From Paramuribaculum sp. (lineage in GTDB: Bacteria > Bacteroidota > Bacteroidia > Bacteroidales > Muribaculaceae), in contig VSPV01000081.1 in NCBI GenBank assembly GCA_009775605.1, positions 1 through 10,936 on the forward strand: a stretch of DNA of 10,936 nucleotides, given 5' to 3'. The notes beneath the pieces were generated by a model that did no database searches, was not told where the DNA came from, and was given only the letters and a program-made list of their open reading frames with translations. This document shows positions 7,487 to 10,936 of the stretch, one piece after another. Position 1 is the first letter of the stretch, and the number at the start of each line of letters is the position of its first letter. The translations under genes and the position numbers were made by a program.

Positions 7487-8242
7487 ATGAAAGGCTCCAA
7501 CAGGGTTTCATTGCATCATAATAATAAAAGAAATGCCGGCGCGCTTAACTGGATTGCCATGCTTTGTGTGGCACTGATGGCTGCTGGAATGGTTTCCTGC
7601 GGTTCCCACAAGGGCGTCACGGCGTCGGGCCGCGGATACACAAAAACATCGGTGAATAAAAGCCGCCCGGAAACAAAGCCGGTGGCTCCGCCGCCCATCC
7701 CCTCCGACCTCACGGCATCTTCGCGCCGCCTGCTGCAGCAGGCCTATGGCTGGCTCGGCACGCCATACGCCTACGGAGGCACTGACCGCAAAGGGGTGGA
7801 CTGCTCCGGGCTGGTGATGAATGTGTATAACGACGCCCTTTCCATCAAGCTTCCCCGGAGTTCGGCCCAGCAGCAGCAATATTGCCAGCCCATCGACATG
7901 AAGGATATTTCACCGGGCGATCTCCTGTTTTTCTCCCCGTCGGGTAAAGGAATAGGGCATGTGGGACTTTATATAGGCTCCGGGTCGATGATTCACGCGT
8001 CGAGCTCGGGAGTGGTGGTGACACCTCTTGAGTCGCAGTGGGTGAAAAAAAGATTCCATTCCGCAGGGCGTGTGGCGTCATACTGGGCTACGGTTACCGA
8101 CGAGGCTGAAAGAGACAAACGCAATAAAAAGCTGGCGGCTGCCTCCGGAAAGAAAAAGAACGGGAAGAAATCACGTCCCGCCCCCCGAGCCGTAGAGTCG
8201 ATGGCGAGCGATTCCATTGCTATCGCCGCTTTTTTCGAGTGA
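7487..8242 (+). CDS. NlpC/P60-family lipoprotein, probable cell-wall endopeptidase
   Basis: This family cuts stem peptides in peptidoglycan, typically the gamma-D-Glu to diamino acid bond. Of 251 residues, the first 38 form a lipoprotein signal: a basic start, a hydrophobic core and the lipobox GMVSC with Cys38 as lipidation site. A Pro-rich linker (about 64-74) leads into the NlpC/P60 domain (about 80-197). The catalytic Cys106 sits in VDCSGLV, His158 in GHVGLYIG and the third polar residue, His170, in MIHASS. The C-terminus (from about 205) is a Lys/Arg-rich tail without a known domain. ATG at 7487 is preferred to the TTG at 7481 because it stands at the usual distance from the -7 box and keeps a normal signal peptide. 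tcdA follows after 13 bp, so they are probably co-transcribed. Confidence 0.93.
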   Translation: MKGSNRVSLHHNNKRNAGALNWIAMLCVALMAAGMVSCGSHKGVTASGRGYTKTSVNKSRPETKPVAPPPIPSDLTASSRRLLQQAYGWLGTPYAYGGTDRKGVDCSGLVMNVYNDALSIKLPRSSAQQQQYCQPIDMKDISPGDLLFFSPSGKGIGHVGLYIGSGSMIHASSSGVVVTPLESQWVKKRFHSAGRVASYWATVTDEAERDKRNKKLAAASGKKKNGKKSRPAPRAVESMASDSIAIAAFFE

Positions 8243-8255
8243 TTTTAAGGCAAAT

Positions 8256-9041
8256 ATGATACAGAATATAAATGAAACGCCTCCGGCAGCGGAGATATTC
8301 AACCGCACCGAGCGTCTGCTGGGTGATGAGGCGATGCGTCGCCTGTCAGAGCTTAAAGTGATTGTGGTAGGCGTAGGTGGCGTAGGCAGCTGGACTGCCG
8401 AAGCCCTGATACGGTCGGGGGTAGGGCATCTCACGATTGTGGACGCCGACCGAGTGGCCGTGAGCAATATCAACCGACAGCTTATGGCAACGGTCGCCAC
8501 GGTTGGTAAGAGTAAGGTCGAAGTGCTGAGAGAGCGTCTTTTGCAGATAAATCCCCGGGCCGACGTTACGGCGCTTGAAAGCGTTTATTCGCCTGAAACG
8601 GCGGACTCCTTCCACCTTGAGGAATTCGACTATGTGGTGGATGCCATAGATTCACTTTCCGACAAGGCGCTGCTGCTGCTCAATGCCACGGCTGTGGGAA
8701 AAGGCACAAAAGTGGTGTCGTCGATGGGCGCAGCATTGAAAATGGACCCGACCAGAATTTCAGTCGATGAGTTCTGGAAGGTAAAGGGTTGCCCGCTTGC
8801 GGCGGCCCTCAGGCGCAAGTTCAAGAAGGCGGATGTGAGGCCGCGAAGAAAGATAAAGTGTGTTTATTCGCCGGAATTACTGACTAACCGGGGCGACACG
8901 GTCGACTGCTCGGGCGCCATGACTTATGGCAAGGTTGCCATAAACGGGGCGTTGTGCCACATAACGGCGATTTTCGGCATGACGCTTGCGGGACTGATTA
9001 TAGAGGATGTGTGTCGCGCAAGCTCATCAGGAATTAATTGA
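8256..9041 (+). CDS. tcdA: tRNA threonylcarbamoyladenosine dehydratase (E1-like, TcdA/CsdL)
   Basis: TcdA uses ATP to cyclise t6A at tRNA position 37 into ct6A, which improves decoding of ANN codons. The 261-residue protein is a ThiF/MoeB/E1-like adenylating enzyme: GVGGVGSW (39-46) is the ATP loop, DAD (63-65) binds ribose, NINRQ (71-75) supplies the catalytic Arg, and Lys87 and DAIDSLSDK (129-137) complete the nucleotide site. KMDPTRI (162-168) and KCVYSPE (201-207) are typical of TcdA and distinguish it from MoeB and ThiF, as does the absence of the CxxC zinc pairs. ATG at 8256 is chosen over a TTG at 8217 that lies inside the preceding gene. In E. coli the enzyme works with the CsdA/CsdE sulfur carriers, which are not seen here. 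Its stop overlaps the convergent gene by 8 bp. Confidence 0.93.
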   Translation: MIQNINETPPAAEIFNRTERLLGDEAMRRLSELKVIVVGVGGVGSWTAEALIRSGVGHLTIVDADRVAVSNINRQLMATVATVGKSKVEVLRERLLQINPRADVTALESVYSPETADSFHLEEFDYVVDAIDSLSDKALLLLNATAVGKGTKVVSSMGAALKMDPTRISVDEFWKVKGCPLAAALRRKFKKADVRPRRKIKCVYSPELLTNRGDTVDCSGAMTYGKVAINGALCHITAIFGMTLAGLIIEDVCRASSSGIN

Positions 9042-9579
9042 ACATGTCCTGATTTGCCTGGACGGCTTCCGTCTGGGTAATAGCGGAGTCGGTGGCGGCG
9101 GAATCCGGCTTGCTTACCGGAGTCGCCTCTATTCCTGAGCCTTCGTCCACTCCACGCAGACGGTCGCGGAACTCTCCGGCCACTACGCTTAAGTCTACGC
9201 CCTTGGCAGAGGCATACTGGCTTATGGCCGAACGCATTTTATCGCCGTGGTTTGAAATGGCTATATCGTAGACATCCACGAATTTGCGCATTGTCTCAAG
9301 CTCTTTGCGGGTGCGACGGGCTGTTTTGGCGTCTTTCTCGATCTCAAGGTAGCCCACGAGTACGGCCACAGCTTCTTGCGGCTCAAGGTCGTCGGCAAAC
9401 AGGGCGCGGTTGTCAAGCGACTCCGTCATTTTGGCGGCATCTCCGTTTAATATCTCGTCCACATTTATTTCAGCGACTGTCGCGGTGTCGGGGTTCTGGT
9501 TGGCATTCTTTGATGATTTGCCGCATGATATGGCGGCGAATGAAATCAGTGTGATGGCTACTATATTGATTAATCGCAT
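9034..9579 (-). CDS. Small lipoprotein of unknown function
   Basis: I do not recognise this 181-residue protein. The N-terminus is a lipoprotein signal with a hydrophobic run (3-17) and lipobox AISC, lipidation at Cys19, so it should be anchored to an envelope membrane. After a polar Ser/Asn linker (20-33), residues about 40-150 are charged and look mainly helical. A Lys/Arg/Glu-rich stretch (80-97) could form a coiled coil or amphipathic helix. The C-terminus (about 150-181) is Ser/Thr/Ala/Gln-rich and probably disordered. No catalytic motif is visible. It has its own -7 box (9624-9631) and lies convergent to tcdA. Confidence 0.8.
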   Translation of the reverse strand: MRLINIVAITLISFAAISCGKSSKNANQNPDTATVAEINVDEILNGDAAKMTESLDNRALFADDLEPQEAVAVLVGYLEIEKDAKTARRTRKELETMRKFVDVYDIAISNHGDKMRSAISQYASAKGVDLSVVAGEFRDRLRGVDEGSGIEATPVSKPDSAATDSAITQTEAVQANQDMFN

Positions 9580-9623
9580 GGTAATTCCGTTGATACTTAT
9601 GGTGGTTTTTATGAAAATATATG

Positions 9624-9631
9624 CAAATATA
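9624..9631 (-). promoter_or_regulatory. -7 box of the small lipoprotein gene
   Basis: TATATTTG on the - strand matches TAnnTTTG, 44 bp before the ATG at 9579. A T-run (9651-9655) lies about 19 nt upstream and is only a partial match to the -33 TTTG. Confidence 0.6.
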
Positions 9632-9682
9632 ACAAACGGAGTCGATGCTGAAAAACATTCGTGCTATAAAACCTCACAAAAA

Positions 9683-9714
9683 ATTGTTGAAAAGCCCAAA
9701 TCTTGCTATCTTTG
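9683..9714 (+). promoter_or_regulatory. Bacteroidetes-type promoter for tRNA-Pro
   Basis: TATCTTTG (9707-9714) matches the -7 consensus, and ATTG (9683-9686) lies 20 nt upstream as a near-match to the -33 box. The transcription start should be near 9721, about 45 nt before the tRNA. The layout copies the tRNA-His promoter, including the ATTG variant. Confidence 0.75.
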
Positions 9715-9766
9715 CAGCCGGAATAGAGATTCTGCCGGTAAAACCGGAGCATCTGCATATTTCACT

Positions 9767-9840
9767 CGGGGCGTAGCGCAGTCCGGTAGCGCACCTGGTT
9801 TGGGACCAGGTGGTCGCAGGTTCGAATCCTGTCACCCCGA
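9767..9840 (+). tRNA. tRNA-Pro (anticodon TGG)
   Basis: The cloverleaf is clear. The anticodon stem CCTGG/CCAGG is perfect, with loop TTTGGGA and anticodon TGG at 9801-9803. The T-arm is GCAGG TTCGAAT CCTGT. The acceptor CGGGGCG pairs with CACCCCG except for a C6-A67 mismatch. C1-G72 is the usual start for tRNA-Pro. The discriminator is A73 (9840), and CCA is not encoded because CGA follows. Confidence 0.97.
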
Positions 9841-9849
9841 CGACGGTTT

Positions 9850-9898
9850 AAGCTTCTGAAAGTCAGCAATTTAGCTGGTGTCTTTCGGAAGCTTTTTT
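9850..9898 (+). terminator. Intrinsic terminator of tRNA-Pro
   Basis: A 13-bp stem (9850-9862 with 9882-9894, one G-T wobble) encloses a 19-nt loop, which itself contains the small hairpin CAGC/GCTG. Six T residues (9893-9898) end it. It starts 10 nt after the tRNA. The T-tract overlaps the stop codon (9897-9899) of the gene on the other strand. In that direction the hairpin lacks a U-run, so it is a weaker terminator. Confidence 0.88.
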
Positions 9899-10936
9899 AA
9901 TTCAGGCATTCTTCGAGGTAGGTGCCGATATCTTTTACTACGAGTTTGCGGAAGAGCCAGTGGCACATCCCGCCTGAAATAAGCTGGAGGCATTTGTCGT
10001 CGAGGTTGAGAACGTAGAGGGGCCTTATGCGCCAGCTGTAGTTATAGCGGTTCTGCCAGTCGTACATGCAATATTCCCACCATCCGGCATCTTTGCGCCA
10101 CCATTCCCCGGTTACGAAGCCGTTTTGCAGCCCCCATCTCGTAGCTCCGAGGGCATTGGCGTTGCCGCACTGCCGGTAGACATGCCAGGGTGCCAGTCCG
10201 AGATCCAGCACTTTGCCCAGCGACACCCGGCAAACAATCAGGGAGCCTTTGGAATAGTGCATCGCTGTGTTTCGGGCCGGGGCGAAGTAGATGCCGTTTC
10301 CTGCAAAATTGCCGCCGCCCACATTCCATATTCCGGTAAGACAGCAGGAATATCCGTCGCGCCCGGCGCCCGTGATTGTGGCGCTCGCCTGTTCGCTTGT
10401 GCCGTGATAGAGGGTAAGCGCGGGGACAACGGTATCGACCATTGTCCATATTGCACTTTCCGCAAATGTCAGCGAGCCGTGCCATAGGGGATATTTCAGT
10501 ATGCGCCATGGCATCAGGGTTACCCACATGATGATATTGCCTTTTCCCTCCTTGGGGTTATTGGGAACGAGCACCTCGGATATATAATTCAGCATCTCGA
10601 AAGAGCAGTGCACCATCATATTGTAATAAAAGGCGTTGACAAATCGAAGCGGCGTCAGGATTATATACAGCGGAATTTTGACCCATTCGTAGATATCGCG
10701 CAGCTCGGAGTTTCTTGTGTCACGTCCGTTATTATTTTTATAGAAGATTCGCCACGGTTTTGATGCATAGCGCTGTATCCAGTTGAGGATATAGAAGGGG
10801 AGACTCGCGAGCCAGTAAACCTTATACGCGACCGTAATGAAAAGACGGAGAATGATAAGCGAAAAAAAGCAGACGGCAGCAAATCCCACCACCCAGGGAA
10901 TGGCGGACAGAATGGAAAAACCTTTTCTGGAGGAGG
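9897..10936 (-). CDS. Membrane protein with C-terminal PARP-like ADP-ribosyltransferase domain (5' end outside window)
   Basis: The frame is open to the window edge: from the GTG at 10892 upstream it continues (SILSAIPW and more) with no stop and no ATG, so the gene is partial and the true start lies outside. Residues below count from that GTG. The N-terminal half has hydrophobic segments at about 1-22, 25-38, 72-90 and 119-137. The C-terminal domain, about 158-297, follows the PARP-type order: LYHGTS with His163, a helix plus Gly-rich loop, NGIYFAP with Tyr202, then AMHYSKG, the strand LIVCRVSLG and WWEYCMYD with Glu273. This gives the H-Y-E triad of NAD-dependent ADP-ribosyltransferases. 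The 3'-terminal 35 residues are unassigned. It stands alone, tail-to-tail with tRNA-Pro. Family assignment is by motif and order only; substrate and role are unknown, and an NAD-degrading or non-catalytic variant is possible. Confidence 0.75.
   Translation of the reverse strand, partial: SSRKGFSILSAIPWVVGFAAVCFFSLIILRLFITVAYKVYWLASLPFYILNWIQRYASKPWRIFYKNNNGRDTRNSELRDIYEWVKIPLYIILTPLRFVNAFYYNMMVHCSFEMLNYISEVLVPNNPKEGKGNIIMWVTLMPWRILKYPLWHGSLTFAESAIWTMVDTVVPALTLYHGTSEQASATITGAGRDGYSCCLTGIWNVGGGNFAGNGIYFAPARNTAMHYSKGSLIVCRVSLGKVLDLGLAPWHVYRQCGNANALGATRWGLQNGFVTGEWWRKDAGWWEYCMYDWQNRYNYSWRIRPLYVLNLDDKCLQLISGGMCHWLFRKLVVKDIGTYLEECLN

Noticed and set aside
8217..8255. TTG start for tcdA inside the end of the NlpC/P60 gene
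   Set aside because: The added 13 residues lie within the upstream gene and are not part of the E1-like fold; ATG at 8256 gives a normal-length protein.
9410..9859. + strand open frame of 149 codons running into tRNA-Pro
   Set aside because: Its end is the translated tRNA (VAQSGSAPGLGPGGRRFESC), a classic artefact, and its start is antisense to the small lipoprotein gene.
9767..9900. tRNA-Pro as an integration site for a mobile island carrying the ADP-ribosyltransferase gene
   Set aside because: No copy of the tRNA 3' end, no integrase and no direct repeat are visible in the window; the gene's far end lies outside, so it cannot be supported here.

Overview
The window reads as chromosomal DNA of a Bacteroidales bacterium, most likely a moderately GC-rich gut lineage such as Muribaculaceae. 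The order-level call rests on Bacteroidetes-type -7 promoter boxes (TAnnTTTG) in front of both tRNAs and several genes, the absence of clear Shine-Dalgarno sequences before the starts checked, and protein families with a Bacteroidetes flavour. The family-level call is inference only.

Layout. Positions 1-580 are visibly AT-rich and hold a small unassigned membrane protein on the + strand. From 608 to about 5570 everything runs on the - strand. In transcription order this is panC, panD (ATGA overlap), ffh, folD, a CapA-family protein, then tRNA-His, which has its own promoter overlapping the end of the capA-like gene and a strong intrinsic terminator. Upstream of panC, also on the - strand, lies an HtrA/DegP periplasmic protease whose terminator T-tract doubles as the -33 box of the panC promoter. 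A 271-bp divergent intergenic region separates degP from a + strand pair: an NlpC/P60 lipoprotein and tcdA (tRNA ct6A37 dehydratase). tcdA converges on, and overlaps by 8 bp, an unassigned small lipoprotein gene. A + strand tRNA-Pro(TGG) with promoter and terminator follows. The right end is filled by a 5'-truncated - strand gene for a membrane protein with a PARP-like ADP-ribosyltransferase domain.

Functions. PanD makes beta-alanine and PanC joins it to pantoate to give pantothenate. FolD supplies one-carbon folates. Ffh is the protein of the signal recognition particle. DegP, the CapA-like protein, the NlpC/P60 lipoprotein and the small lipoprotein act in the envelope. TcdA and the two tRNAs belong to translation.

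Two points deserve attention. First, the C-terminal domain of the right-edge protein carries a recognisable H-Y-E ADP-ribosyltransferase triad (HGTS, GIYFA, WEYCMYD) behind several membrane segments; I do not recognise this architecture as a characterised family. Second, ffh, normally essential, carries three radical changes within 37 bp (a lost G4 lysine, a lost adjacent glycine and an in-frame TAA). This is either a sequencing or assembly error or a real lesion. Apart from these, the window is mostly ordinary housekeeping DNA; I see no CRISPR array, transposase, integrase or phage genes.
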